Shown here: one piece after another, positions 19,125 through 27,773 of the stretch
How the letters are laid out: every line of letters starts with the position of its first letter
Position numbering within the stretch: the stretch's first letter is position 1
NCBI RefSeq assembly: GCF_000420325.1
Contig: NZ_ATUS01000001.1
Location: 1,988,463-2,052,462 of the forward strand
Length of the DNA stretch: 64,000 nucleotides
Reading direction: 5' to 3'
Origin: Spongiibacter tropicus DSM 19543
Lineage (GTDB): Bacteria > Pseudomonadota > Gammaproteobacteria > Pseudomonadales > Spongiibacteraceae
Notes under the pieces: generated by a model
Told to the model about the DNA's origin: nothing
Database searches by the model: none
What the model saw: the letters and a program-made list of their open reading frames with translations, nothing else
Translations under genes and position numbers: made by a program

Positions 19125-20380
19125 GCGCTATCACTGCAGCGCCGCAGAACGCGGCAAGTATTCTCGACAATATGCTGTCGCCGGAATGTATCCAGAATCC
19201 CTATCCGGTGTACAAACAACTTCGTGAGCTGGGACTGGTTTACGGGCTGCGCGACTTCCCGCCCGGCACGGTACCCGGTGTCGACACGCCGTTTCCCGCC
19301 TGGGTCGTGACGCGTTACGAAGACGTTGATTTCGTATTGAAGAACGCCGATCTGTTTTCCTCGGAAGACCCGATGCAGGCCAATTCCAGCGCCCCGAGTC
19401 TGATGCTGGTCAACCATGACCGGCCGCGCCACACCGCGTTGCGCAATCTCGCCAAAGCGGCTTTTACCCCCAAGCGAATTCACGACGATATCGTCGATCG
19501 CCTGCGCGCCGACGTGCAGAAAATTGTGCAGGACTGTCAGGGCGAAACCGTCGATTTCATGGAGCGTGTCGCCGGGGTCATTCCCGCGATGGTGATGACC
19601 TACCTGTTCGGTCTGCCGCGTGAGGACTACAAAAAGCTGGTCAACTGGGCCAATGCCTTCATGGTGTCGTCGGACTTTACCCCCGAGCAGCGACTGGCCT
19701 GCAACGAAGAGCTGTTCCACTACTTCGTCAACAAGGTCGAGCTGCGCAACCAGGCCATCAACAACGGCGAGTCGGTGCCCGACGATCTGATGTCGGCGTT
19801 CATTCGCGCCGAGTGTGATGGCGATGTACTGACCAAGGACGAAGTCGTCCTGTTCTGTATCACCCTGGTGGTGGCGGGTGCAGAAACCACCACCTATTTC
19901 CTCGGCAACCTGATGGGCGTGCTGCTGGAAGATGCCGAATGGTTTGACCGCCTGAAAGAAGACCGCACACTGATTCGCCCGTTTATGGAAGAGTGTCTGC
20001 GTCGTGACGGACCGCCACAGCGCCTGTTCCGCGTGGTGAAGCAGGACTGTGAAATCAACGGCCAGCCGATCAAGGCCGGTGACTGGATTGCTTTCTTCAT
20101 GGCGGCAGCCAATCACGACGAAAGCATGTTCCCCGAGCCGGAAAAATTCATTATCAACCGCTCGAATATCTCCCGCCATCTCACCTTTGGCCGAGGAATC
20201 CATCACTGCCTGGGCGCACCGCTGGCGCGAGTGGAAGCCGAGATCATGCTCAACACGCTGTTTGATAGCTGCGTGGGGCTGGGGGGTTCACTCAGCGAGT
20301 CGCGCCGTCAATCCGGCGGTCTGCTGGCCTATGGCTTTGCCTCGCTGCCGGTACGCCTGCTGGCGGAGGGCCAGGCATGA
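19121..20380 (+). CDS. Cytochrome P450
   Basis: A soluble bacterial P450 of 419 residues. The heme-binding loop is FGRGIHHCLGAPLARVE with Cys363 as axial ligand. The I-helix oxygen-activation motif is VAGAETTTYFLGN and the K-helix ExxR is ECLR. The ATG at 19121 has GAGGTGG upstream and overlaps the aldehyde dehydrogenase stop. The ferredoxin encoded two genes downstream is the probable electron donor; no ferredoxin reductase is in the operon. The neighbours (aldehyde dehydrogenase, enoyl-CoA hydratase, TonB receptor) suggest hydroxylation of a terpenoid, alkyl or steroid-like carbon source; this is inference, and I cannot assign a CYP family. Confidence 0.95.
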   Translation: MSAITAAPQNAASILDNMLSPECIQNPYPVYKQLRELGLVYGLRDFPPGTVPGVDTPFPAWVVTRYEDVDFVLKNADLFSSEDPMQANSSAPSLMLVNHDRPRHTALRNLAKAAFTPKRIHDDIVDRLRADVQKIVQDCQGETVDFMERVAGVIPAMVMTYLFGLPREDYKKLVNWANAFMVSSDFTPEQRLACNEELFHYFVNKVELRNQAINNGESVPDDLMSAFIRAECDGDVLTKDEVVLFCITLVVAGAETTTYFLGNLMGVLLEDAEWFDRLKEDRTLIRPFMEECLRRDGPPQRLFRVVKQDCEINGQPIKAGDWIAFFMAAANHDESMFPEPEKFIINRSNISRHLTFGRGIHHCLGAPLARVEAEIMLNTLFDSCVGLGGSLSESRRQSGGLLAYGFASLPVRLLAEGQA

Positions 20381-21210
20381 GTGACTGGCAGAATTTTTCC
20401 CTGCAGAAAGACGGCGGCCTTTACCGCCTGACGCTGCACACGCAGTGCAAGGGAAATGCCTACAACCGTTTGTTCTGGCAGGAGATGGACAGTCTGCTGG
20501 CGGATTTGAAGCACGACAGCGCCTGTCGGGTTCTGCTGATTGATGCCGAAGGTCGACACTTTGGCGCCGGCATGAACGTGGATTATCTGGCCGAGCTGAA
20601 TGTCAGCAAGGGCGATGATCCGGCCCGTTACAACCACTGGATTCGCGAAAAAGTGCTGTATCTGCAGGCGGTGATCAGCCGCCTGGAAGCACTGCCCATG
20701 CCGGTAATTGCTGCGGCGCGCGGCGCCTGCATCGGCGGATCGCTGGCCATCTTTGCGGCCTGCGATCTGCGCCTGGCTGACAGCAGTGCCTTCTTCTCTA
20801 TTCACGAAACCCAGATCGGCATCATGTGCGATCTCGGCACCATCCAGCGCTTGGCCTGCCTCTGTGGCGAGTCGGTGGCCACGCGAATGTCGCTGACCGG
20901 CACCCGTATCGACGCTGAAGAAGCCCTGCGCGTGCAGTTGCTGAGTGCGCCGGCCGCCGCGCCGGAAGCCCTCGACGCTGAGGCCCGGCAGTTGGCTGAG
21001 AACCTGATGGCACTGTCGCCGCTGGCCCTGAGCGGGGTGAAGCGCACGCTGATTGAGGGGCGCGACATGAGCTTTTCGGCGTCGCTGTCGATGTCGGCTA
21101 GCTGGAATGGCGGCATGTATACCAGCCCGGAAATCCGCGAAGCCATTGCCGCCCAGCGTGAGCGCAAGGCGATGGACTACCGCCCGCTGTATGGGGAGGT
21201 CGCGCAATGA
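20377..21210 (+). CDS. Enoyl-CoA hydratase/isomerase family protein
   Basis: A crotonase-fold protein of 277 residues. The oxyanion-hole segments are visible (HFGAGMNVDYL and ARGACIGGSLAIFAACDLRLAD). The two canonical catalytic glutamates are not obvious. The first expected site follows FSIHETQIG, where a glutamate is present (HETQ), and the region IMCDLGTIQRL replaces the usual GxxPGxGG. It may therefore be a hydratase, isomerase or hydrolase. Start and stop overlap both neighbours by 4 bases, so it belongs to the P450 operon and indicates that the substrate is processed as a CoA ester. Confidence 0.88.
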   Translation: MSDWQNFSLQKDGGLYRLTLHTQCKGNAYNRLFWQEMDSLLADLKHDSACRVLLIDAEGRHFGAGMNVDYLAELNVSKGDDPARYNHWIREKVLYLQAVISRLEALPMPVIAAARGACIGGSLAIFAACDLRLADSSAFFSIHETQIGIMCDLGTIQRLACLCGESVATRMSLTGTRIDAEEALRVQLLSAPAAAPEALDAEARQLAENLMALSPLALSGVKRTLIEGRDMSFSASLSMSASWNGGMYTSPEIREAIAAQRERKAMDYRPLYGEVAQ

Positions 21211-21509
21211 GAGTGCTTGTTACCGATCGCCAGCAGCAGTCTGCCGAATATCTGGTGGAGGACTTCCAGGAGTTGTTCGACGAGTTGTCGTCGCAGATGA
21301 AGATCGACGCCCTGTGTGGCGGCTGCTGTTCCTGCGCGACCTGCCACGTGTATCTCGACGAGCCCGAGGTCGCCGTTCCGGCAGAAGACCAGGAAAAGGA
21401 GGTGTTGGAGGGACTGATTCACCACCGCGATAACAGTCGGCTGCTCTGCCAGTTGGAAGCCAGCCAGGACATCACCGAACTGAAAATTCAGATCGCCCCC
21501 GCAGAATAA
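21207..21509 (+). CDS. [2Fe-2S] ferredoxin
   Basis: A 100-residue plant/adrenodoxin-type ferredoxin. Cluster ligands are Cys37, Cys43, Cys46 (CGGCCSCATC, spacing CX5CX2C) and Cys81 (LLCQL). Two further cysteines at 40 and 41 lie inside the cluster loop, which is unusual. It begins in an ATGA overlap with the hydratase and sits in the P450 operon, so it most likely feeds electrons to the P450. Its reductase must come from elsewhere in the genome. Confidence 0.93.
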   Translation: MRVLVTDRQQQSAEYLVEDFQELFDELSSQMKIDALCGGCCSCATCHVYLDEPEVAVPAEDQEKEVLEGLIHHRDNSRLLCQLEASQDITELKIQIAPAE

Positions 21510-21519
21510 GGAGAAAATA

Positions 21520-21915
21520 ATGCGTAATCTTGAAGTGACTCAGGAAATCTTCAGGTGCTTCGGCGCCCACGATGTCGACGGCATTGTGGAGCTGCTGCAC
21601 CCGGAGTGTGTGATCGATTTCTACGGCCCCGAGGTCATCCCCTATGCGGGGCACTACGAGGGGCTGACGGAGTGTCGGGGCTTTTTCGACACCGTGTTGT
21701 CCTCGGTCGATATTCATGTTTTCGACGCCGATCAGTTCATCTGCGAGGGCGAGCATGTCGTGGTGGTGGGCAAACTTCGCCTCACCACCAAGCGCGATGG
21801 CAGGGAGATTAAGTCGCCGTTTGTTCACGTGATCCACTGTCAGGATGGCAAGTGGAAACACTTCCGCGACTTTATGAATACCGCGGTGGCTCAGGATGCC
21901 TTCCGTGAACGTTGA
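21520..21915 (+). CDS. SnoaL-like / NTF2-fold protein
   Basis: A 131-residue protein with the cone-shaped NTF2-like pattern: an N-terminal helix (TQEIFRCFGAHDVDGIVELL), then HPECVIDFYGP, YEGLTECRGFFDTVL and later strands ending HCQDGKWKHFRDF. Members include hydrolases, isomerases and ligand-binding proteins. AAGGAGAAAATA gives it a strong ribosome binding site 10 bases after the ferredoxin gene. It may act on or bind a product of the P450 pathway. No catalytic residues can be assigned with confidence. Confidence 0.8.
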   Translation: MRNLEVTQEIFRCFGAHDVDGIVELLHPECVIDFYGPEVIPYAGHYEGLTECRGFFDTVLSSVDIHVFDADQFICEGEHVVVVGKLRLTTKRDGREIKSPFVHVIHCQDGKWKHFRDFMNTAVAQDAFRER

Positions 21916-22285
21916 GAACCGCCACCGCCTGGTCTACCACGCCGACCTCGGTCTGTTCCTGTTGCTGGCGACCCCCTGGGTCAACCAGCAGTTGCTGACG
22001 CTGATTTTTTCCTTTGGTCAGCAGGAGCTGTATCAGGGCGCTGCCGCCCAAGCCATTACTGTGTTTGTGGGACTGATGGGCGTGCTCGGCTTTGGCCTGA
22101 GTTATCTGCGTCTTGGCGTTGATGACAGTCGCACGGTGGTTGCACGCAGTGCTTTGGTCAAAGCGCTGGCCGCGCTGTGGCTGTTCTACGCCTATCTCTG
22201 CGGACTCTCTCCGATATTTCTTTTGCTGGCTGCGATGGATGCGGCGGCGTTGCTTTTGTTGCTGTCGAGCCTGCGCCGACGGTAG
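21896..22285 (+). CDS. Small integral membrane protein of the P450 operon
   Basis: A 129-residue protein with about four predicted membrane segments (LGLFLLLATPWV, AAAQAITVFVGLMGVLGFGL, LVKALAALWLFYAYL, FLLLAAMDAAALLLLLSSL). It overlaps the SnoaL-like gene by 20 bases; ATG 21896 and GTG 21905 are both possible starts. I do not recognise the family. Location at the end of the operon and before the TonB receptor suggests a part in substrate entry or membrane insertion of an enzyme, but this is only context. Confidence 0.7.
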   Translation: MPSVNVENRHRLVYHADLGLFLLLATPWVNQQLLTLIFSFGQQELYQGAAAQAITVFVGLMGVLGFGLSYLRLGVDDSRTVVARSALVKALAALWLFYAYLCGLSPIFLLLAAMDAAALLLLLSSLRRR

Positions 22286-22342
22286 CCCACAGGACGTGCT
22301 CTAACAACTGACGAATAACGATTAAAACAGGGTACACAGACA

Positions 22343-24709
22343 ATGAAGACAAAGACCCGCTTACTGGCGACCTCGGTGTTGCTGGGCTCTGGCGTGATAG
22401 CGCCGGTCGCAATGGCTCAAGAGGGCAGTGCTTCCCGTGGCAGCCGCCTGCTGGAAGAGGTGATGGTCACCGCCCAGAAACGCGAAGAAGATTCGCAGGA
22501 TATACCCATTATGATCAGCGCCTTTGGCGCCGATAAACTCGACGCCTTTGGCATTGAAGCCACCGCCGATCTGCAAAAGATCACGCCGGGGCTGACCTTT
22601 ACCTATGCCTACGGCTATACCGTTATCTATCTGCGCGGCGTGGGTACGGATGCCTTTCTGCCGAACGCTGACCCCAGCATTGCCACCTACATTGACGGTA
22701 TTAACATCGGCCCCAGCCAGGGTAAGCAAGATACCCTCGGTGCCGTACAGCGGGTAGAGGTATTGAAGGGACCGCAGGGCACACTGTTTGGTCGGAACGC
22801 CACTGGCGGTGCGATCAATATTGTGACGGAAGATCCGCCGGAAGAATTTGTCGGTACCCTGAAAACCGAATTCGGTAACTACAACGCCGAGTCCTATCAG
22901 TTGTATTTAGGGGCGCCGATCACCGACAGTATCGGGGCGACGGTCTCCTTGTTCAAAAGCCATCAAGACCTGTACGGGCGCAATGAAATCTTTGGCGAGC
23001 CGGGTCCGATGCGCGATGAATTTGCCGAGGGTGCGCGGGTAAAAATTCGCTGGGATATTTCCGATACCTTTAACGCCACCTTGATTGGCTCCTACGGAAA
23101 CCAGTTCACCAGTAATTCGCTGTCGCAGGAAAATACCCGTCCCTCACCGTTGCTGTTAGCCGGGACCGAGCCGGACGAACTGGATCGTGTCTGGCACAAC
23201 AATAAGCTGGGCGGTAACTCGACCATGAACGAGCTGTACGGCGGGATTTTCGAATGGCTGCCGGGCCCGGTCGATATCAAGTTTATCTACTCGGAAAACT
23301 ATGCCGATGTGGATGAAGCCCACTACGATCTCGATTCGACCGAGTTGTCGGAGGCTTACTTCTACAGTGCAGACCAGTTCAACAATCAGAAGACCTATGA
23401 ACTGCAGATACTCTCCAACGAGGATACCTGGCTGTCGGAGCATATTGAGTGGGTGGCGGGTCTGTATCGTCTGGAAGGTGAGGGCGGTTTCGGCAGTCTT
23501 TATCTGACACTGAACGCGGCGGGACTGGCGACCAATCTGATCGGTTTGCCGCTGCCCGATATACTCGGTCCGATTCTGGGGCCGATCATTAATATGACGC
23601 CCGATGTGGTATTGGGCAACGGCGGGATTCTGGAGACCGAGTCTAACTCCGCGTATATGCAGGCCACCTGGTTTACAACAAGCTGGCTGAATATTACCGC
23701 CGGGGTGCGTTATCAGGAAGAAACCCGCGGTATCACCAACAGCTATCTGGATGTGGTGAATCCGCTGGTCGGTAATCCGCCGAATGAATACTACAAGTCG
23801 GGTGACCAGTCGCAGAATATTCGCTTGGCGGATTTCTCTGCGCCGGATCTGGAAGATAAAACCATTTCTCCGCGTATCGCAATTCAGCTTTTCCCGACCG
23901 AGAACCTGCAATTGTTTGCGTCGGCGCAGCGTGGCTATAAAAGCCCCACGTATAACATCGTGAACTTCTTTACCGACCCTAACCCGGTTGAGCGCGAAGA
24001 AGTCACGGCGTTTGAGCTGGGCTTCAAGTCCGATCTGTTCGACGGTGCGCTGCGCTTGAATGGTGCCGTGTTCAAAACCGAAACCGAAGGCTTGCTGACG
24101 GCACTGGTGGCCATTCCCTCAGGGGGTATTGTCAGCTTCCGAAACGCCGGTACTTCTGAAATTGAAGGTGCGGAAGTGGACTTCCAGTGGCAGCCGATGC
24201 CCAACTGGAACGAGGGCCTGGTGATTACCGGTGGCGCGACGTATCTCGATGCCTACTACACCGACTATAAAGACGGTGCGGGTTTCGATGACGATACCGG
24301 CCTGTATTTCGGCTCCGACAGTCTGCTGGGTGACACCGCACGGGACTTCTCCGGCAACCGGATTGTGCGCACGCCGCGCTTTACCTCCAGCGTATCGCTG
24401 AACCAGTTTATCCACGCCGGTGACTGGGGGGCATTCGAGTTCGGCCTGGATTATTACTACAACAGCGGCTACAACACCACGCCGCAGAATTCGCCGTTCT
24501 ACGAACAGGACCAGTACGAGTTGTGGGATGCGCGCCTGTCGTATTTCTACGATCCGCTAGGCATTCAAATTACCGGCTTTGTTCGCAATGCCAAAGACAA
24601 GGAATATACCCAAGCCATGATCCAGCAGGATTTCGGTCGCACCGTGACGCTGGCGCCGCCGAAAACCTATGGGGTGAAACTGAAGTGGGACTTCGACACG
24701 CTGTTTTAA
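22343..24709 (+). CDS. TonB-dependent outer-membrane receptor linked to the P450 operon
   Basis: A 788-residue receptor with a signal peptide (cleavage near VAMAQ), TonB box region LLEEVMVTAQKR, plug motifs (SQDIPIMISAFG, IYLRGVGTDAF, GPQGTLFGRNATGGAINIVT) and a barrel ending in D-T-L-F. The gap of 57 bases from the preceding gene contains no terminator, so it is probably read from the same operon. It very likely imports the substrate or a precursor that the P450 pathway degrades. The receptor resembles the one at 6561 in plug style but differs in barrel sequence. Confidence 0.93.
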   Translation: MKTKTRLLATSVLLGSGVIAPVAMAQEGSASRGSRLLEEVMVTAQKREEDSQDIPIMISAFGADKLDAFGIEATADLQKITPGLTFTYAYGYTVIYLRGVGTDAFLPNADPSIATYIDGINIGPSQGKQDTLGAVQRVEVLKGPQGTLFGRNATGGAINIVTEDPPEEFVGTLKTEFGNYNAESYQLYLGAPITDSIGATVSLFKSHQDLYGRNEIFGEPGPMRDEFAEGARVKIRWDISDTFNATLIGSYGNQFTSNSLSQENTRPSPLLLAGTEPDELDRVWHNNKLGGNSTMNELYGGIFEWLPGPVDIKFIYSENYADVDEAHYDLDSTELSEAYFYSADQFNNQKTYELQILSNEDTWLSEHIEWVAGLYRLEGEGGFGSLYLTLNAAGLATNLIGLPLPDILGPILGPIINMTPDVVLGNGGILETESNSAYMQATWFTTSWLNITAGVRYQEETRGITNSYLDVVNPLVGNPPNEYYKSGDQSQNIRLADFSAPDLEDKTISPRIAIQLFPTENLQLFASAQRGYKSPTYNIVNFFTDPNPVEREEVTAFELGFKSDLFDGALRLNGAVFKTETEGLLTALVAIPSGGIVSFRNAGTSEIEGAEVDFQWQPMPNWNEGLVITGGATYLDAYYTDYKDGAGFDDDTGLYFGSDSLLGDTARDFSGNRIVRTPRFTSSVSLNQFIHAGDWGAFEFGLDYYYNSGYNTTPQNSPFYEQDQYELWDARLSYFYDPLGIQITGFVRNAKDKEYTQAMIQQDFGRTVTLAPPKTYGVKLKWDFDTLF

Positions 24710-24743
24710 GCCGAATTATGTAACGAGTTGAACTAGCGCTTTG

Positions 24744-24778
24744 CCGGGATCCCTGCGCTGACATATCCCGGTTTTTTT
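24744..24778 (+). terminator. Rho-independent terminator after the TonB receptor
   Basis: A 7-bp stem CCGGGAT (24744-24750) / ATCCCGG (24765-24771) with a 14-base loop is followed by seven T residues. Confidence 0.85.
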
Positions 24779-24810
24779 CCCATCATTAATTAATAACAAG
24801 AGGAATTGCT

Positions 24811-25242
24811 ATGAACCCCTATCGTCGGACTATTTGCCGTCTCGCATTGGCCGCGTCACTCGCTGCCAGCTCACTGGCTGCTCAGGCGCAGCAGGGTCTG
24901 CTGGCTATTTTGCCGATTGGTGGCGAGGCGCCCACGCTGGCAATACTCGACCCGATTGTACAGCCCCTGACGGATGCCGGTGTGCTTCCCCAGGGTGTAC
25001 AGAATCTCGATTTGCTGATTGGTATAGGGATGGAAGTGCTGACCAATGAGAACGGCCTGATGGATACACTGGGTGGACTCGGTGGTCCGGTGACTGCGCA
25101 GTTTGTGCCGGTCTTGGATGTGCTGATGACATCGCCGCTGAGCACTCCCGGTTATCTGTTCTTCGAGGGTGGCACCATTATAGGTCCCAACCTGTCGGTC
25201 GTGCCGGTCGAGATTCCGATCGTTAACGCGCCACTGAATTAA
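24811..25242 (+). CDS. Small secreted protein of unknown function
   Basis: A 143-residue protein. The signal peptide is clear (RRTICRLALAASLAASSLAAQAQ, cleavage near residue 27). The mature part of about 115 residues is rich in Leu, Gly, Pro and Val with few charges, and contains repeated-looking LDPIVQPL / PVLDVLM phrases and a hydrophobic end (LSVVPVEIPIVNAPLN). ATG follows AAGAGGAATTGCT. It lies between two terminators downstream of the P450-linked TonB receptor, so it has its own transcript or relies on read-through. I know no family; a periplasmic or surface binding protein for a hydrophobic ligand is one guess. Confidence 0.75.
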   Translation: MNPYRRTICRLALAASLAASSLAAQAQQGLLAILPIGGEAPTLAILDPIVQPLTDAGVLPQGVQNLDLLIGIGMEVLTNENGLMDTLGGLGGPVTAQFVPVLDVLMTSPLSTPGYLFFEGGTIIGPNLSVVPVEIPIVNAPLN

Positions 25243-25263
25243 CCCAACCTCTAGGGTCTTGAC

Positions 25264-25289
25264 GCCAGCACCTCGGTGCTGGCTTTTTT
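25264..25289 (+). terminator. Rho-independent terminator after the small secreted protein
   Basis: A perfect 8-bp stem GCCAGCAC (25264-25271) / GTGCTGGC (25276-25283) with a CTCG loop is followed by six T residues. Confidence 0.9.
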
Positions 25290-25304
25290 GCGTTTGGTTC
25301 AGCG

Positions 25305-26126
25305 CTACGCAACGCGCTGCAGGCGCCGCGGTGGATTGCGCGGGTAGTTCGGCCCGGTCGGTTCCGACTGGGCCAGCAGATAGGCCTGCACCGCTTCGCG
25401 CACGGCTTTATCGCCACCGGCCACTGCCTGGTTGCCAAACAGGCGATTAAATTCCAGCACGTAGGGATGTTCGCCCACCATCGCAATATCAAAACCGGCG
25501 TGATTGATATCCAGGCTGCGTGCCAGATGCAGTGCCAGCTGAATGGCCGCGTCGGGTATCGGGCTGTGGTCACTCTGACCGCCCTTGGCGATGTTGTTAT
25601 AAAAGCCCTGTTCGGCCTGCAGACGCCAGTAGGCGGAAATGACCTCATCACCGACGATCACCACGCGAATATCCCGGTCGATGGGCAGGTATTCCTGCAC
25701 ATAAATCACCTCGCTGCGCTGCAGGTAGGCGTTCCAGTCATCGCGATTATCGATCAACCACACGCCGGCGCCCTGCGAGGCTTTGGGCAGCTTTGCCACA
25801 AAGGGCAGCAGCATGTCCTGCCAGGCCTGTTCGGCATGTTCCGGGGTATTCGACAGAATCAGGGTATGGGGCGTGTTGGCGGGCGCGACCAGTTCAAAGG
25901 CGCGGCTCATCTCGATTTTATTGTGGCCCAGCCGATAGCTCGCCTCGCTGGGAAACACGCGGGCTTTCAGCCCGTACACCAGCGCGTTGAGTTGCCAGTA
26001 CTCCGGGTAAAGAACCCAGTCGGCGGCACTGATCTCATCCCGGCAGCGGAACACATCGCCGGGTTTTAAGCACAGCGTGTCGGCAAAACCGAGCGTTCGG
26101 AAAACATCAAAAGAAATCCATGCCAT
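25305..26126 (-). CDS. RimK-like ATP-grasp protein
   Basis: A 273-residue protein starting at MAWISFDVFRTLGF; the longer frame to 26216 is rejected because the family length fits the shorter form. The ATP-grasp core is visible: VAKLPKASQGAGVWLI (nucleotide-binding Lys and Gly-rich loop), YVQEYLPIDRDIRVVIVGDEVISAYWR, and the metal-binding HAGFDIAMVGEHPYVLEFNRLFG. RimK-type enzymes join amino acids, often glutamate, to proteins or peptides. The substrate here is unknown. There is no operon partner. A 186-base region separates it from the divergent DASS transporter. Confidence 0.8.
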   Translation of the reverse strand: MAWISFDVFRTLGFADTLCLKPGDVFRCRDEISAADWVLYPEYWQLNALVYGLKARVFPSEASYRLGHNKIEMSRAFELVAPANTPHTLILSNTPEHAEQAWQDMLLPFVAKLPKASQGAGVWLIDNRDDWNAYLQRSEVIYVQEYLPIDRDIRVVIVGDEVISAYWRLQAEQGFYNNIAKGGQSDHSPIPDAAIQLALHLARSLDINHAGFDIAMVGEHPYVLEFNRLFGNQAVAGGDKAVREAVQAYLLAQSEPTGPNYPRNPPRRLQRVA

Positions 26127-26312
26127 GATAGTACACGCGAAATTGAACGGCGGATTTTTAAGCCCAAACCGTCGCGCCGTCAATAGCGGCAAACGGGGAA
26201 TTTTCCGACGTACCACACGCCCTATTCAGCGGCTCTATTGATCTCAGCGCTGGCACGCGGCTAATTTCAGCCGCTACACTTCTGACTCGTGTTTGATTTT
26301 GGAGAGTCGCCT

Positions 26313-27746
26313 GTGACTGAACCCCGGCACAGCCCTGTGAAATGGCCCGCCTTGCTGGCGGGACCGGCCCTGCTTCTGGTTGCGCTACTGTTGCCGCCAC
26401 CGGCGGGCATGGCCCCGGCCGCCTGGCTGTGCGCGGGCATGGGCCTGTGGATGGCGGTGTGGTGGGCGACTGAGGCGATTCCCATTCCCGCGACCGCGCT
26501 GCTGCCGCTGGTATTGGGGCCGCTGCTGGGCCTGACGACGATGACGGGCGCGGCTCAGCCCTACGCCCATCCCATTGTGTTTCTGTTTATGGGTGGTTTC
26601 ATGCTGGGGCTGACGATGGAGCGCTGGCAGCTTCACCGCCGTCTGGCATTGGTCATTCTCTGTAAAGTTGGCGGTGAACCGCGCCGCCAGATAGCGGGAT
26701 TTATGCTGGCTACGGCATTTTTGAGCATGTGGGTCAGCAATACGGCGACCTCGGTGATGATGTTGCCCATCGCGATGTCGGTAGTGGGTCTGCTGCCGCT
26801 TGAGCTGGGTGATCAGCGCCGCCGGTACGCGGTAGCCCTGTTGCTGGCCATTGCTTACAGCGCCAGCATCGGCGGCATTGCCACGCTGATCGGCACACCG
26901 CCCAATGCGCTGCTGGCCGCTTATCTGCACAGCAGCCACGGCATTGAGCTGGGCTTTGCCCAGTGGATGATGTTGGGCCTGCCGGTATCACTGGCCATGT
27001 TGCTGTGCTGCTGGTGGCTGTTGTCCCGAGGGGGCTTTGGCGATATCGAGCGTTACTGCGGCGCCGATATCAGCCGGCGCGCGCTGGCCGATATGGGCGC
27101 AATGAGCCGCCCCGAACGCCGTATTGCCGCGGTGTTTGCCATCACTGCCGCGGCGTGGATTTCCCGTCCGCTGATTACCCAGTGGTTGCCGGGCCTGACC
27201 GATACCGGCATTGCCATTCTGGCGGGGGTGATGCTGTTTATCCTTCCCGCTGGCAAGGATCACCACCACTTGCTTGACTGGCCCACGGCCCAGCGCCTGC
27301 CCTGGGGCGTGTTAATGCTGTTTGGCGGCGGCCTGTCGCTGGCGGCGATGATCGGCAGTTCCGGGCTGGCGGAGTGGATTGCCCAGCAGTTTGCGTTGCT
27401 TGAGGCACTGCCGACATTGGCGCTGGTGGTGCTGATTGTGGTGGTGATGATTTTCCTCACCGAACTGACCAGCAATACCGCCACCACGGCTGCCTTTCTG
27501 CCCTTGCTTGGCGCCCTGGCGGTGTCGCAGGGTCTGTCACCGATCCTGTTCTGCGCCGCGGCGGCGGTTGCGGCGTCCTGCGCGTTCATGATGCCGGTGG
27601 CCACGCCGCCCAATGCCGTAGTGTTTGGCAGCGGCGAACTGGAAATCCGCGATATGATGCGCCAGGGCTTTCGCCTCAACCTGTTGGGGATCGTGCTGGT
27701 CTCCCTGCTGGCTTACGGCGTGATCAGTCTGTTCTGGCTGGCCTGA
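26313..27746 (+). CDS. DASS-family (SLC13) anion symporter
   Basis: A 477-residue membrane transporter with about eleven membrane segments. It carries the two SNT signatures of sodium:dicarboxylate symporters: WVSNTATSVMMLPIA and ELTSNTATTAAFLPLL, and the paired GTPPNALLAAY and ATPPNAVVFGSG. These build the substrate and sodium sites. Substrates in the family are C4-dicarboxylates, citrate or sulfate. The GTG at 26313 has GGAGAG seven bases before it; an earlier GTG at 26289 lacks a binding site. The MAPEG gene follows after 27 bases. Confidence 0.92.
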   Translation: MTEPRHSPVKWPALLAGPALLLVALLLPPPAGMAPAAWLCAGMGLWMAVWWATEAIPIPATALLPLVLGPLLGLTTMTGAAQPYAHPIVFLFMGGFMLGLTMERWQLHRRLALVILCKVGGEPRRQIAGFMLATAFLSMWVSNTATSVMMLPIAMSVVGLLPLELGDQRRRYAVALLLAIAYSASIGGIATLIGTPPNALLAAYLHSSHGIELGFAQWMMLGLPVSLAMLLCCWWLLSRGGFGDIERYCGADISRRALADMGAMSRPERRIAAVFAITAAAWISRPLITQWLPGLTDTGIAILAGVMLFILPAGKDHHHLLDWPTAQRLPWGVLMLFGGGLSLAAMIGSSGLAEWIAQQFALLEALPTLALVVLIVVVMIFLTELTSNTATTAAFLPLLGALAVSQGLSPILFCAAAAVAASCAFMMPVATPPNAVVFGSGELEIRDMMRQGFRLNLLGIVLVSLLAYGVISLFWLA

Positions 27747-27773
27747 GCCAACAATAACGACAAGGAGTAAATC

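Noticed and set aside
20377-21210. Assigning the hydratase of the P450 operon to a specific ring-cleavage or beta-oxidation step
   Set aside because: Catalytic glutamates are not clearly conserved, so the reaction cannot be named from sequence.
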